A stretch of DNA of 64,000 bases from NCBI RefSeq assembly GCF_000622225.1, contig NZ_JHWD01000010.1, forward strand, positions 62,001 to 126,000, read 5' to 3'. This document shows positions 7,706-16,689 of the stretch, piece by piece; positions within the stretch are counted from its first letter, which is position 1, and each line of letters opens with the position of its first letter. The DNA comes from Roseomonas mucosa ATCC BAA-692 (GTDB lineage: Bacteria > Pseudomonadota > Alphaproteobacteria > Acetobacterales > Acetobacteraceae). Below the pieces are notes generated by a model. It searched no databases. It saw only the letters and a program-made list of their open reading frames with translations, and was not told the origin of the DNA. The position numbers and the translations under genes were made by a program.

Positions 7706-9511
7706 ATGGGGCCTGAGGGGCTGACCGCATCGGTGGCGGCGGAGCCTGTGCTGGGGGTGGCGCAGAGCGTCACCGGCCGGCGCTGGCTCTGGCGCGGCGG
7801 CGACGAGCGCCTGGGCCTCGCCATCGCGCAGCGGCTGGAACTCCCCGAGATCGTCGGCCGCCTGCTCGCCGGGCGCGGCGTGACCGCGGACACCGCGACG
7901 GATTTCCTCGATCCGACGCTGCGCGCGCTGCTGCCCGACCCGTCCTGCCTGAAGGACATGGATACGGCGGCGGCGCGGCTCGCCGATGCCGCGCGCCGGG
8001 GCGAGCATGTGGCCGTCTATGGCGACTACGACGTGGACGGCGCCTGCGCCGGCGCGCTCACCGTGCGCGTGCTGCGGGATCTGGGCTGCGAGGTCACGCA
8101 TTACGTCCCCGACCGCATCCGGGAAGGCTACGGCCCCAACGGGCCGGCCATCGCCGGGCTCTGCGACCGGGGCGCGACGCTGGTTGTCTGCGTCGATTGC
8201 GGCATCGCGGCGCATGAGGCGCTGGAGGCGGCGCGCGGCCGGGCGGATGTGGTGGTCCTCGATCACCACAAGTCCGAGGGCCCGGTGCCCGATGTCGCGG
8301 CGGTGGTGAACCCGAACCGCCTCGACTGCCCCTCCGGCCTGCGGCATCTCTGCGCCGCCGCCGTCTGCTTCCTGGCCGCGGTGGCGCTGCTGCGCACGCT
8401 GCGCCGCACCGGCTTCTTCGCCCACCGGGCGGAGCCGCGCCTGCTGGCGCTGCTGGATCTGGTGGCGCTGGCCACGGTCTGCGACGTGATGCCGCTGGTG
8501 GGGCTGAATCGCGCCCTGGTGGCGCAGGGCCTCAAGGTCATGGCCCGGCGCGAACATGCCGGGATCGCCGCGCTGCTGGAGATGGCGGCGGTGAAGGAGG
8601 CCCCCACCGCCCATACGCTGGGCTTCGTGCTCGGGCCGCGCATCAACGCCTCCGGCCGGATCGGCGAGCCCGACCTCGCGCTGCGCCTGCTGCTGCTGGA
8701 CGACCCGGTCGAGGCACGCGCCATCGCCGCCCGGCTCGACGAGGTGAACCGCCGGCGGCAGGAGGTGGAGGCCGACGTGCTGACCGGCGCCTTCGCCGAG
8801 GCGGAGCGGCAGGCCGAGGCTGGCAGCCCCGTGCTGATGATCTGCGGCGAGGGCTGGCATCCCGGCGTGGTCGGCATCGTGGCCGGGCGGGTGAAGGAAC
8901 GCTTCAACCGCCCGACCCTCGTGGCCTCGCTGGCCGAGGGGCTGGCGCGCGGCTCGGGCCGCTCGGTGCCGGGGGTGGACCTCGGCGCGGCGGTGATCGC
9001 GGCACGGCAGTCCGGCCTGATGCTGACCGGCGGCGGCCACGCCATGGCGGCCGGCTTCTCCTTCGAGGCGGGACGGATCGAGGAGGTGCGCGCCTTCCTC
9101 CACGAGCGTCTGGGCCATGCCAACGCGCTGCCCGCCGCGGCGGACCTGTCGGTGGAGGGCACGATCAGCGTCCAGGCGGCAACGGCGGGCTTCGCGGCGG
9201 AGGTCGGGCGGCTGGCGCCCTTCGGCCCCGGCAACGAGGAGCCGGTCTTCGCCATCCGCCGCGCCCGCATCGTCCGCGCCGACCGCGTGGGGCGGGAGGG
9301 AGGCACCGTCCGCGCCTTCCTGGAAGGCGAGGGGGGAGGGCGCCTGAAGGCCGTCTGCTTCCGCGCCAAGGAAGGCCCGCTGGCGCACCTCCTGCTCAAT
9401 TCCGGCGGCCTGCCGCTGCATCTCTGCGGCACGCTGCGGGCGGAAAGCTGGAACGGCACGGTCTCCGCCTCGCTGCACGTCCAGGACGCCGCCCCGGCCC
9501 TGGAAGGCTGA
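7706..9511 (+). CDS. recJ: Single-stranded-DNA-specific exonuclease RecJ
   Basis: 5'-3' ssDNA exonuclease of recombination and mismatch repair. About 601 aa. DHH-family motifs are visible: DYDVDG (107-112), DHHK (186-189), GPRINASGRIG, and the DHHA1 signature GGGHAMAAGF from residue 442. A C-terminal OB-like part follows (LAPFGPGNEEPVF). Start is uncertain: the ATG at 7706 follows glpX by 4 nt, but a TTG at 7694 overlapping the glpX stop, or a GTG at 7733, are possible. Confidence 0.94.
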   Translation: MGPEGLTASVAAEPVLGVAQSVTGRRWLWRGGDERLGLAIAQRLELPEIVGRLLAGRGVTADTATDFLDPTLRALLPDPSCLKDMDTAAARLADAARRGEHVAVYGDYDVDGACAGALTVRVLRDLGCEVTHYVPDRIREGYGPNGPAIAGLCDRGATLVVCVDCGIAAHEALEAARGRADVVVLDHHKSEGPVPDVAAVVNPNRLDCPSGLRHLCAAAVCFLAAVALLRTLRRTGFFAHRAEPRLLALLDLVALATVCDVMPLVGLNRALVAQGLKVMARREHAGIAALLEMAAVKEAPTAHTLGFVLGPRINASGRIGEPDLALRLLLLDDPVEARAIAARLDEVNRRRQEVEADVLTGAFAEAERQAEAGSPVLMICGEGWHPGVVGIVAGRVKERFNRPTLVASLAEGLARGSGRSVPGVDLGAAVIAARQSGLMLTGGGHAMAAGFSFEAGRIEEVRAFLHERLGHANALPAAADLSVEGTISVQAATAGFAAEVGRLAPFGPGNEEPVFAIRRARIVRADRVGREGGTVRAFLEGEGGGRLKAVCFRAKEGPLAHLLLNSGGLPLHLCGTLRAESWNGTVSASLHVQDAAPALEG

Positions 9512-9725
9512 CCCAGGCAGCGGCGCCTCCCGGCCGCGCCGCGCTTCGTGGCCGGCCACCGGGGGAAAAGGTGAAGCCTTGTCCCCCGGAACGGCGCAAC
9601 GACTCGGCCCGCTGACGCGCGGGCAAGGCGGTGCAGGGTTGAAACCCTGGCGTCCGGCCCCCATTCCGGAGCGGGGTCCCGGCAATCGGGCCGGCGGGCC
9701 CCGCATGGAACGGGGAGTCGCGACG

Positions 9726-10736
9726 ATGCGCGCCTATCATCTGCCCAAGGCCGGGGCGATCGAGGACCTCACCCTCACCGCCCTGGAAACGCCACGCCCG
9801 GCCCGCCGGCAGGTGCTGGTGCGGATGCGGGCGGCCTCGCTGAACTACCGCGACCTGCTGGTGGCCACCGGCCGCTACGGCAAGGCGGAGGTCCGGCCGG
9901 GGCTGGTGCCGTTGTCCGACGGGGCGGGCGAGGTCGCGGCGGTGGGGCCGGACGTGACCCGGGTGAAGGAAGGCGACCGGGTGGCCGGCATCTTCATGCA
10001 GGGCTGGATCGCCGGGCCGCCCGACGAATCCTACCGCGCCACCGCCCTGGGCGGCTCCATCGACGGGGTGCTGGCCGAATACGTGCTCTTCGAGGAAGAG
10101 GGGCTGGTCCACCTGCCGGAACACCTGTCCTTCGAGGAAGGCGCCTGCCTGCCCTGCGCCGGGGTGACGGCCTGGAACGCTCTGACCGCGCTGCGCCCGG
10201 TCGGGCCGGAACAGACAGTGCTGCTGCTGGGCACGGGCGGCGTCTCGATCTTCGCGCTGCAACTCGCCCATGCCGCGGGGGCGCGGGTGATCGTGACCTC
10301 CTCCTCCGACGAGAAGCTGGCGCGGGCGAAGGAACTGGGCGCCGCCGAGGGCGTGAACTACCGCACCCACCCGGACTGGGAGAAGGAGGTCTGGGCGCTC
10401 ACCGGCAAGCGGGGCGTGGACCATGTGGTGGAGGTCGGCGGGGCAGGGACCCTGCCGAAATCCATCGCCGCGAGCCGCGTGGGCGGGGCCGTCCACCTCA
10501 TCGGCGTGCTGACCGGGGGGCAGATCGACCCGCTGCCGGTCATGCAGAAGGCCATCGACCTGCGTGGCGTCTTCGTCGGCTCGCGCGAGATGTTCGAGGC
10601 GATGAACCGCGCCGTCGCCTTCCACCGGATCCAGCCGGTGATCGACCGGGTCTTCCCCTTCGAGGAAGCCCAGGCCGCCTATCGCCACCTGGAGAGCCAG
10701 GCGCATCTCGGCAAGGTGGTGATCCGCTTCGCCTGA
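9726..10736 (+). CDS. Medium-chain NAD(P)-dependent oxidoreductase, quinone/alcohol dehydrogenase type
   Basis: 336 aa MDR-superfamily enzyme. An N-terminal GroES-like domain (SLNYRDLLV, LSDGAGEV) is followed by a Rossmann domain with GTGGVS at 169-174 and ELGA near 205. The Cys/His set of a structural zinc is not seen, so it resembles the zinc-lacking quinone oxidoreductase branch. Start chosen at MRAYHL, which has GGGGAG 8 nt upstream; an in-frame ATG at 9705 lacks one. It converges on wrbA across a hairpin. Substrate unknown. Confidence 0.88.
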   Translation: MRAYHLPKAGAIEDLTLTALETPRPARRQVLVRMRAASLNYRDLLVATGRYGKAEVRPGLVPLSDGAGEVAAVGPDVTRVKEGDRVAGIFMQGWIAGPPDESYRATALGGSIDGVLAEYVLFEEEGLVHLPEHLSFEEGACLPCAGVTAWNALTALRPVGPEQTVLLLGTGGVSIFALQLAHAAGARVIVTSSSDEKLARAKELGAAEGVNYRTHPDWEKEVWALTGKRGVDHVVEVGGAGTLPKSIAASRVGGAVHLIGVLTGGQIDPLPVMQKAIDLRGVFVGSREMFEAMNRAVAFHRIQPVIDRVFPFEEAQAAYRHLESQAHLGKVVIRFA

Positions 10737-10746
10737 GGCGGCAGCC

Positions 10747-10777
10747 GGCCGGGGGCAGGCAAGGCCCGCCCCCGGTC
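10747..10777. terminator. Hairpin between convergent genes
   Basis: CCGGGGGC (10749-10756) pairs with GCCCCCGG (10768-10775) around an 11-nt loop, with a further G-U and a G-C pair outside. It lies between the stops of the MDR gene and wrbA. There is no T-run on either side, so it would be an imperfect intrinsic terminator. Confidence 0.4.
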
Positions 10778-10784
10778 CCCTGCT

Positions 10785-11384
10785 TCAGCCCGCGAGCTTC
10801 GCGGCGATCTTCGCCACATGCGCGCCCTGGAAGCGGGCGAGCTCCAGCTCGTTCGTGGAAGGCTGCCGCTGCCCCTGCCCGCCGGCGATGGTGGAGGCGC
10901 CGTAAGGCGTGCCGCCGCTCACCTCGTCCAGCGTCACCAGCCCCTGCGCCGAATAGGGCAGGCCGACCAGCACCATCCCGTGGTGGAACAGCATCGTGTG
11001 CAGGCCCATCAGCGTCGTCTCCTGCCCGCCATGCTGGCTGGCGGTGGAGGTGAAGGCGGAGCCGACCTTGCCGATCAGCGCGCCCTTCGCCCAGAGGCCG
11101 CCGGTCTGGTCCCAGAACTGCGCCATCTGCGAGGTCAGCCGGCCATAGCGGGTCGGGCTGCCGACGATGATGGCATCGTACTCGGCCAGTTCCTGCGGGC
11201 TGGCCACGGGCGCCGCCTGGTCCGCCTTGCCGCCGGCCGCGGCGAAGGCCGCCGGGTCCATGATCTCGGCCACGCGCTTGACCGTCACCTCGGCCCCGGC
11301 GCCGCGCGCGCCCTCGGCCACCGCCTGCGCCATGGTCTCGATATGGCCGTACATCGAGTAGTAGAGGACCAGAACCTTGGTCAT
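10785..11384 (-). CDS. wrbA: NAD(P)H:quinone oxidoreductase WrbA
   Basis: Flavodoxin-fold FMN enzyme that reduces quinones by two electrons and limits oxidative stress. 199 aa, the standard WrbA length. Motifs: [12 protein letters not shown] (FMN phosphate loop), [32 protein letters not shown], and the C-terminal part with PYGASTI. A strong GAGGAG site lies 7-8 nt before the ATG. Transcribed alone on the minus strand, divergent from the hydroxyacid dehydrogenase gene. Confidence 0.96.
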   Translation of the reverse strand: MTKVLVLYYSMYGHIETMAQAVAEGARGAGAEVTVKRVAEIMDPAAFAAAGGKADQAAPVASPQELAEYDAIIVGSPTRYGRLTSQMAQFWDQTGGLWAKGALIGKVGSAFTSTASQHGGQETTLMGLHTMLFHHGMVLVGLPYSAQGLVTLDEVSGGTPYGASTIAGGQGQRQPSTNELELARFQGAHVAKIAAKLAG

Positions 11385-11541
11385 GCCGTGTCTCCTCGGG
11401 GAAAACCCGGTCGCAGACTTGGACCGGGCGAGGGGACCACGCCATCCGGGGCGTTATCATATCTCGTAATGGCGGCGATGGGCCCCGCGGATCGGCCGCC
11501 GGCCGGTGGCGCGTCGCGGCGCTTCCTGGCATTCGGAGGCG

Positions 11542-12531
11542 ATGCGCCTCCACATCCAGAATCCCCCCGCCTCCGACCTCCGCATCACCCCGGCCCAGTG
11601 GGCGGCGGCGATCGCGCGCCACCCGGACATGGCCGGCATCGCCATGACCATGGCGGAAGACCCCCGGGGCCTGGAGGAAGGGCTGCGCGAGGCCGAGGTG
11701 CTGGTGACCTGGACGGGACTGCCCGGCGATCCCCTCCGCGCGGGGCCGTTGCGGCAACGCGCGCCGCGCCTGCGCATCCTGTCCTTCACCTCGGCCGGGG
11801 TGGACCGGCTGGCGCCCTTCGACTGGCTGCCGGAGGGCGTGGCGATGCTCAACAACCGCGGCACCCATGGGGACAAGGCGGGCGAGTTCGCCATCATGGC
11901 CCTTCTGATGCTGCGCAACCACATCCCCTTCTTCGCGGAATGCCAGCGGGAGGGACGCTGGGCGCCGCGCCTCGCCCCCAGCCTGGCCGGCGCCACGCTG
12001 GGCGTGCTGGGCCTGGGCGCGCTGGGCGGCGCCACGGCCCGCCGGGCGCGGCAGTTCGGCATGCGGGTCCTGGGCATCCGCCACGGCAGCGATCCCCATC
12101 CGGACTGCGACGAGACCTTCCCGCAGGAGGCGCTCGATTCAGTGCTGCCGCGCTGCGACATGCTGGTCCTGGCCTGCCCGCTCACCCCACGGACGCGCGG
12201 CATCCTGTCGCGGGAGCGCCTGTCGCGGCTGCCGCGCGGGGCAGGGGTGGTCAACATCGCGCGCGGCCTGGTCTGGGACCAGGATGCCGTCTGCGACCTG
12301 CTGGAAAGCGGCCACCTTTCGGCCTGCCTGACCGATGTGGCGGTGCCGGAGCCGCTGCCGCCGGAAAGCCGGCTCTGGCGCACGCCGGGCCTGTTCGTGA
12401 CGCCCCACATGTCGGCGGACGACCCGCTGGTCTACAACGACCGCACGCTGGACATCCTGTTCGAGAACCTGCGGGCTGAAAGCAAGGGGAACCCCCTGCC
12501 GAACCGCGTCGATCCCGGGCGCGGCTACTGA
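11542..12531 (+). CDS. D-isomer-specific 2-hydroxyacid dehydrogenase
   Basis: 329 aa NAD(P)-dependent dehydrogenase. The Rossmann motif is GLGALGG (157-163), followed by the family core with ACPLTPRTRGI, NIARG (catalytic Arg) and TPHMS (catalytic His). The N-terminal domain is divergent. Start chosen at MRLHIQ, though its GGAGG lies only 2 nt upstream; a GTG at 11506 is an alternative. Glyoxylate/hydroxypyruvate reductase-like activity is plausible, but the substrate cannot be read from the sequence. Confidence 0.87.
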   Translation: MRLHIQNPPASDLRITPAQWAAAIARHPDMAGIAMTMAEDPRGLEEGLREAEVLVTWTGLPGDPLRAGPLRQRAPRLRILSFTSAGVDRLAPFDWLPEGVAMLNNRGTHGDKAGEFAIMALLMLRNHIPFFAECQREGRWAPRLAPSLAGATLGVLGLGALGGATARRARQFGMRVLGIRHGSDPHPDCDETFPQEALDSVLPRCDMLVLACPLTPRTRGILSRERLSRLPRGAGVVNIARGLVWDQDAVCDLLESGHLSACLTDVAVPEPLPPESRLWRTPGLFVTPHMSADDPLVYNDRTLDILFENLRAESKGNPLPNRVDPGRGY

Positions 12532-12939
12532 GGGAACGCGGCTGACGGCAAGGGCGGCCGCGGAGCCGAGGCCGGCATGGGCGGCGCGCACCGGACAGTT
12601 TGCCCTGCCCGGCACGCACCGCACCAGCCGGAGCGGGGAAAGGAAAGTCCCCCCGGACCGGGCCTCGATCCATGCCGGACCGCAACCCTGCCCTCTCCCA
12701 CGCCCGGTATTGGCATCCGGGCATGGCTCAGGTGGCGCGGCAGCGCCCCCTCGGCAAACCGGATGCACGAAACATTCAGGCCATGGCCGACCCTCCATGA
12801 CGAGGGCCGGGGGCCAGATGCGAATGCTTCGCAGGATAGCGGATGAAGAGCGTCTCGCAAGAGACCGTAACACGCGGCGGGATTCCCGCAATAACCGAAC
12901 ATGGGCCGGAAGGCGGGAGACCGGAAACAAAGCGAAAGA
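12532..12939. other. Intergenic region without a convincing gene
   Basis: About 400 nt between the hydroxyacid dehydrogenase and pgk stops. Several short open frames cross it on both strands but none has a credible start, ribosome site or recognisable protein. The right part (after about 12770) is less GC-rich than the genes around it. I see no tRNA-like fold or long repeat. Confidence 0.5.
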
Positions 12940-12966
12940 GGCCGGGGCGGTCATCCCGCCCCGGCC
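12926..12966 (-). terminator. Rho-independent terminator of pgk
   Basis: A perfect stem of GCCGGGGCGG (12941-12950) and its complement (12956-12965) around a 5-nt loop, plus one more G-C pair. Read on the minus strand just after the pgk stop, the hairpin is followed by a U-rich tract, CTCTTTCGCTTTGTTT. Confidence 0.8.
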
Positions 12967-12993
12967 CCACCGGTTCCCCCGCTCCGCGACGGC

Positions 12994-14190
12994 TCAGGCC
13001 GCTTCCAGCGCCTTCACGCCGGGCAGGGTCTTGCCCTCCAGCCATTCCAGGAAGGCGCCGCCGGCGGTGGAGACATAGGTCATGCGGTCGATCACCCCCG
13101 CATGGCGCAGCGCCGAGACCGTGTCCCCGCCACCGCCGATCGACTTCAGCCCGGCCGAGGCGCCCAGCGCCGCCACGGTCTGCGCCACGGCCACGGTGGC
13201 CGTGTCGAAGGGCGGCGTCTCGAAGGCACCCAGCGGCCCGTTCCACACCAGGGTGGAGGCGGAGCGCAGCTTGTCCTCGATCAGCTCCACCGTCTTCGGG
13301 CCGACATCCAGCGCCATCATGTCATCCGGCACCGCATCCACCGGCACCGTCCGCGTGGCCACATTCGCCTCGAAGCGCGGCGCCACCACGAGATCCACCG
13401 GCAGCACGATCTCGCAGCCCGTCTTCGCCGCCTCCTCCATGATCTGCCGGGCGGTGTCGTGCATCTCCGCCTCCTGCAGCGACTTGCCCATGGAATGACC
13501 CTGCGCCGCCAGGAAGGTGTTCGCCATGGCGCCGCCGATCACCAGCACATCCACCTTCTTCGACAGGTTGCCGAGCAGGTCGAGCTTGGTGGACACCTTG
13601 GAGCCGCCGACGATCGCCACCACCGGCCGCGACGGGTTGCCCAGCGCCGCGTCCAGCGCCTCCAGCTCGCCCTGCATCAGCCGCCCGGCATAGGAGGGCA
13701 GCAGCTTCGCCACGCCCTCGGTCGAGGCATGGGCGCGGTGCGCGGCGGAAAACGCATCGTTCACATACACATCCGCGATCTTCGCCAGCCCCTGCGCCAG
13801 CGCCGGATCGTTCTTCTCCTCGCCGGCATGGAAGCGTGTGTTCTCCAGCAGCAGCACGTCGCCATCCGACAGCTTCGCCACCGCCGCCTCGGCCTCGGGG
13901 CCCACGCAGTCACCCGCGAAAGCCACCGGCCTGCCCAGCGCCTTGCTCAGCGCGTCGGCCATCGGCTTCAACGACATCTCCGGCACGACCTTGCCCTTGG
14001 GCCGGTCGAAATGGGAGCACAGGATCACCTTCGCCCCCTTGTCGGCCAGCTCCTTCACCGTCGGCACGAGACGGTCGATCCGGGTCATGTCGGAGATCTT
14101 GCCGTCCCGCACCGGCAGGTTCAGGTCGGCCCGGAGCAGGACACGCTTGCCCTTGGGGTCGAGCGTGTCGAGGGTGCGGAAAGCTGGCAT
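12994..14190 (-). CDS. pgk: Phosphoglycerate kinase
   Basis: Transfers phosphate between 1,3-bisphosphoglycerate and ADP in glycolysis/gluconeogenesis. 398 aa, full length. Signatures: [11 protein letters not shown] near the N-terminus, [22 protein letters not shown], the GGSKVSTKL nucleotide region, and the C-terminal [12 protein letters not shown] loop. It follows tkt-gap on the same strand but is separated by two unrelated genes and its own 5' region, so it is probably a separate transcript. Strong intrinsic terminator downstream. Confidence 0.98.
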   Translation of the reverse strand: MPAFRTLDTLDPKGKRVLLRADLNLPVRDGKISDMTRIDRLVPTVKELADKGAKVILCSHFDRPKGKVVPEMSLKPMADALSKALGRPVAFAGDCVGPEAEAAVAKLSDGDVLLLENTRFHAGEEKNDPALAQGLAKIADVYVNDAFSAAHRAHASTEGVAKLLPSYAGRLMQGELEALDAALGNPSRPVVAIVGGSKVSTKLDLLGNLSKKVDVLVIGGAMANTFLAAQGHSMGKSLQEAEMHDTARQIMEEAAKTGCEIVLPVDLVVAPRFEANVATRTVPVDAVPDDMMALDVGPKTVELIEDKLRSASTLVWNGPLGAFETPPFDTATVAVAQTVAALGASAGLKSIGGGGDTVSALRHAGVIDRMTYVSTAGGAFLEWLEGKTLPGVKALEAA

Positions 14191-14516
14191 GGGAAGGTCC
14201 TGATCCTGGGGAAAGGTCTGACTTACACAGCAGCCGCCTCTCTAGCATCGGCACGGAAGCCGATCCAGTTGCCCACCCGGCACCGCCATCCCGCGCCGCC
14301 CCCGTCGCACGGCGCCGGAGGGCGCGCTCCGGAGACTGCCCCCGCACGCACCGCCACGGTCGTGGAGGCCCGGCGGCTTCACCCACCGGAGCGACGGCCC
14401 CCATGGACGGATGGAGCCTCGCGGCACCCCGCCCCAACGGCACCGCATGGGTGCCGAGCCCCCGGCGATGAAAGCCGCGATTCCCCGCCGCGCCCGCCTC
14501 CGGTAGAAGCCCGCGC
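14191..14516. promoter_or_regulatory. Divergent intergenic region, pgk versus DUF6525-like gene
   Basis: 326 nt between divergent starts. AGGACC lies just upstream of the pgk ATG on the minus strand as its ribosome site. I could not find a convincing -35/-10 pair for either direction, although both genes presumably start here. No tRNA or small ORF with support. Confidence 0.35.
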
Positions 14517-15215
14517 ATGGACAACAGCACGGCCATGAAGCCCCGCAGCCGGCTCAAGGGCGATCCCTACCAGGCCTATGAGCAACTTCCGGCCGAGGTG
14601 CGCCGTGCCTTGCAGGAATCGCTGGTCGACTGGTGCCCCCTGCGCGCCCGCGAATGGCACCTGGACCTGCTGCGCCGCGATCGCCTCCGTCCCGCGCAGG
14701 CCGCCGCCGCCCTGGTCCAGGCCATCCGCACCCACGACCAGGCTGAGATCGCCGCCTTCGCGAAGACCTGGCCCAAGGGTGCCGAGGCCTACCCGCACCT
14801 CGCTGCGGGCGCGAGCCTGCAGCGCTACGCCGGCTCCGAAGGCATCCCCGCCGTCCCGACCCGCACGAGGTCCGAAAGCCGTGCCGAAACCAGAGCCGCC
14901 GCACAACCCAGCGCCACCCCGATCCCCCCGAATCCGGGGCCCCGGGCCGAAGCCAGGGCCGATGCGAAGGCCAGCGCAGCGAAAGCCGGGGCAGGGGTGA
15001 AGGGCGAACCCGCCACCGGAGTCGTCGCCGCGGCGCGTACCGGCTCCGCCGCCAGGACCGGCGCGAAGTCCGGTCCCGTCAAACCCGGCGCACCCAAACC
15101 CAGCCGCCTCAAAGCCCGGACCAACCGATCCCGCCCCGCCAAGCCCCGATCCAAGATCAAGCCGAGGGCCAGGACCCGCGGCAAGCACCCGGCGGGCCGC
15201 CGCGCCCGGCGCTGA
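14517..15215 (+). CDS. DUF6525-like protein with histone H1-like basic tail
   Basis: 232 aa. Residues about 10-100 form a compact, helical domain (YEQLPAEVRRAL, then DWCPLRARE and an Ala-rich helix) that resembles the alphaproteobacterial DUF6525 family, by recollection. From about residue 105 to the end the chain is almost only Ala, Lys, Arg, Pro, Ser, Thr and Gly, ending in clustered Arg. Such a tail suggests nucleic-acid binding, as in histone H1-like bacterial proteins, but no function is known to me. It is a single plus-strand gene inserted between pgk and gap. Confidence 0.7.
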   Translation: MDNSTAMKPRSRLKGDPYQAYEQLPAEVRRALQESLVDWCPLRAREWHLDLLRRDRLRPAQAAAALVQAIRTHDQAEIAAFAKTWPKGAEAYPHLAAGASLQRYAGSEGIPAVPTRTRSESRAETRAAAQPSATPIPPNPGPRAEARADAKASAAKAGAGVKGEPATGVVAAARTGSAARTGAKSGPVKPGAPKPSRLKARTNRSRPAKPRSKIKPRARTRGKHPAGRRARR

Positions 15216-15236
15216 GGCCGGGCACCGCCCGGTTCG
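15216..15236 (+). terminator. Short hairpin after the basic-tailed gene
   Basis: CCGGGC (15218-15223), 3-nt loop, GCCCGG (15227-15232), directly after the stop codon and followed by TT. The stem is perfect but short and the T-run is poor. Confidence 0.35.
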
Positions 15237-15296
15237 CGCCGAGGCAGGCGACGATGCGCCTTGCTTTCCCACTCCACCTCGGCTATAGGAATAAAA

Positions 15297-15548
15297 TCAG
15301 CATCCTGCCGTGCCCCGCCGCCGCACAATCCGCAGCGCCTCCACCAGCACGTCCCGGGTGATCCCCTGCTTGCCGAACATCGCCTCCGCCTCGCCCAGCG
15401 TGGCCGACACCGCCGGCCGCAACCGCAGCGTTCCTTGCTCCATCCAGCATTCCAGGTGCCTTGGGTTCCCGAGCGCCTCGCGCACTCCCCGCCGCAACGT
15501 CACCTGTCCCTGGGGCGAGACCTTGAGCAGAACCTTCTTGCCAGGCAT
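15297..15548 (-). CDS. AbrB/MazE-type DNA-binding protein, orphan
   Basis: 83 aa. The N-terminal half (KKVLLKVSPQGQVTLRRGVRE) matches the swapped-hairpin AbrB/SpoVT fold typical of MazE- or VapB-like antitoxins and transition regulators. The rest is a short helical part. Start chosen at MPGKKV because GGAGG lies 8 nt upstream; an ATG five codons earlier has no ribosome site. No PIN-domain or MazF-like toxin is adjacent on either side. It sits between the tkt-gap terminator and the DUF6525-like gene, and could be a regulator or an antitoxin remnant. Confidence 0.72.
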   Translation of the reverse strand: MPGKKVLLKVSPQGQVTLRRGVREALGNPRHLECWMEQGTLRLRPAVSATLGEAEAMFGKQGITRDVLVEALRIVRRRGTAGC

Positions 15549-15596
15549 GGCAAAGTCCTCCATCCGTCCAGGCGGATAAAGGACTAAAATCCTAAA

Positions 15597-15637
15597 ACAG
15601 TAAAGAAAAAAGGCCGGGGAAGCGAACTCCCCCGGCC
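15597..15637 (-). terminator. Rho-independent terminator of tkt-gap, UUCG loop
   Basis: On the minus strand, eight G/C pairs (GGCCGGGG with CCCCGGCC) continue through G-U, A-U and G-C to a UUCG tetraloop, then TTTTTTCTTT. It starts a few bases after the gap stop codon. This is a textbook intrinsic terminator. Confidence 0.9.
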
Positions 15638-15645
15638 CGGCCGTC

Positions 15646-16665
15646 TCAGAGCTTGCCGAGATAGGCGGCGGTGTCGCTCATGCGGTTCGAGAAGCCCCAC
15701 TCGTTGTCGTACCAGGACATCACGCGCACCAGCCCGCCATCGACCACCTGCGTCTGCGTCGCGTCGAAGGTGGAGGAATGCGGGTCGTGGTTGAAGTCCA
15801 CCGAGACCAGCGGCGCGGTGTTGTAGCCGAGGATGCCCTTCAGCTCGCCCTCCGAGGCCTCCTTCAGGGCGGCGTTGACCGCCTCCTTGGTCAGCCCCTC
15901 GGTCTTGCCCGGCACGAAGTCCAGGCTGACCAGCGAGACGTTCGGCGTCGGGATGCGGATGGCGGTGCCGTCCAGCTTGCCCTTCAGCTCCGGCAGCACG
16001 AGGCCCACGGCCTTCGCCGCGCCCGTCGAGGTCGGGATGGCCGAAACCGCCGCCGCGCGCGCGCGGTGCAGGTCCTTGTGCAGCGTGTCCACCGTGTTCT
16101 GGTCACCCGTATAGGCATGGATGGTGACCATGTAGCCGCGCAGGATGCCAAACTTCTCGTGCAGCACCTTGGCGATCGGCGCCAGGCAGTTGGTGGTGCA
16201 GGAGGCGTTGGACACGATCCTGTCCTCGGCCGTCAGCGTCTTGTGGTTCACGCCATAGACGATGGTCTTGTCGGCGCCCTCGCCGGGGGCGGAGATCAGC
16301 ACCTTGCGGGCGCCGGTGCCGAGCAGGACCTGCGCCTTCTCGCGCGCCGTGAAGATGCCGGTGCACTCGGCGGCGATGTCCACGCCGTCCCACTTCAGCT
16401 TGGTCGGGTCGCGCTCGGCCGAGACCTTGATCGGGCCCCAGGTCTTGCCATGGGCCTTGATGGTGATGCTGTCGCCCTCGACGATCACCTCGCCGGGGAA
16501 GCGGCCATGCACGCTGTCATAGCGGAAGAGGTGGGCATTCGCCTCGACGGAGCCGAGGTCGTTGATGGCGACGAACTCGACATCGTCGCGCCCGCTCTCG
16601 CAGGCGGCGCGCAGCACGAGACGCCCGATGCGGCCGAAGCCGTTGATGGCGACCTTAACAGCCAT
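15646..16665 (-). CDS. gap: Glyceraldehyde-3-phosphate dehydrogenase, type I
   Basis: NAD(P)-dependent oxidation and phosphorylation of glyceraldehyde-3-phosphate. 339 aa. Rossmann start [11 protein letters not shown]; catalytic Cys156 in [14 protein letters not shown]-terminal [18 protein letters not shown] precedes the ATG. It lies 24 nt after the tkt stop, so tkt-gap form one unit that ends at the UUCG terminator. Confidence 0.98.
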   Translation of the reverse strand: MAVKVAINGFGRIGRLVLRAACESGRDDVEFVAINDLGSVEANAHLFRYDSVHGRFPGEVIVEGDSITIKAHGKTWGPIKVSAERDPTKLKWDGVDIAAECTGIFTAREKAQVLLGTGARKVLISAPGEGADKTIVYGVNHKTLTAEDRIVSNASCTTNCLAPIAKVLHEKFGILRGYMVTIHAYTGDQNTVDTLHKDLHRARAAAVSAIPTSTGAAKAVGLVLPELKGKLDGTAIRIPTPNVSLVSLDFVPGKTEGLTKEAVNAALKEASEGELKGILGYNTAPLVSVDFNHDPHSSTFDATQTQVVDGGLVRVMSWYDNEWGFSNRMSDTAAYLGKL

Positions 16666-16689
16666 GAGACGAACCCCTTTTTCTCTGAG

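Noticed and set aside
12577-12954. Small open frames in the hydroxyacid dehydrogenase-pgk gap
   Set aside because: They overlap each other in several frames, lack ribosome sites and give Arg/Pro/Gly-rich products without any recognisable feature.
15297-15548. A complete toxin-antitoxin system at the AbrB-type gene
   Set aside because: No toxin-like frame is found in the flanking sequence on either strand; the neighbours are a terminator and a DUF6525-like gene.
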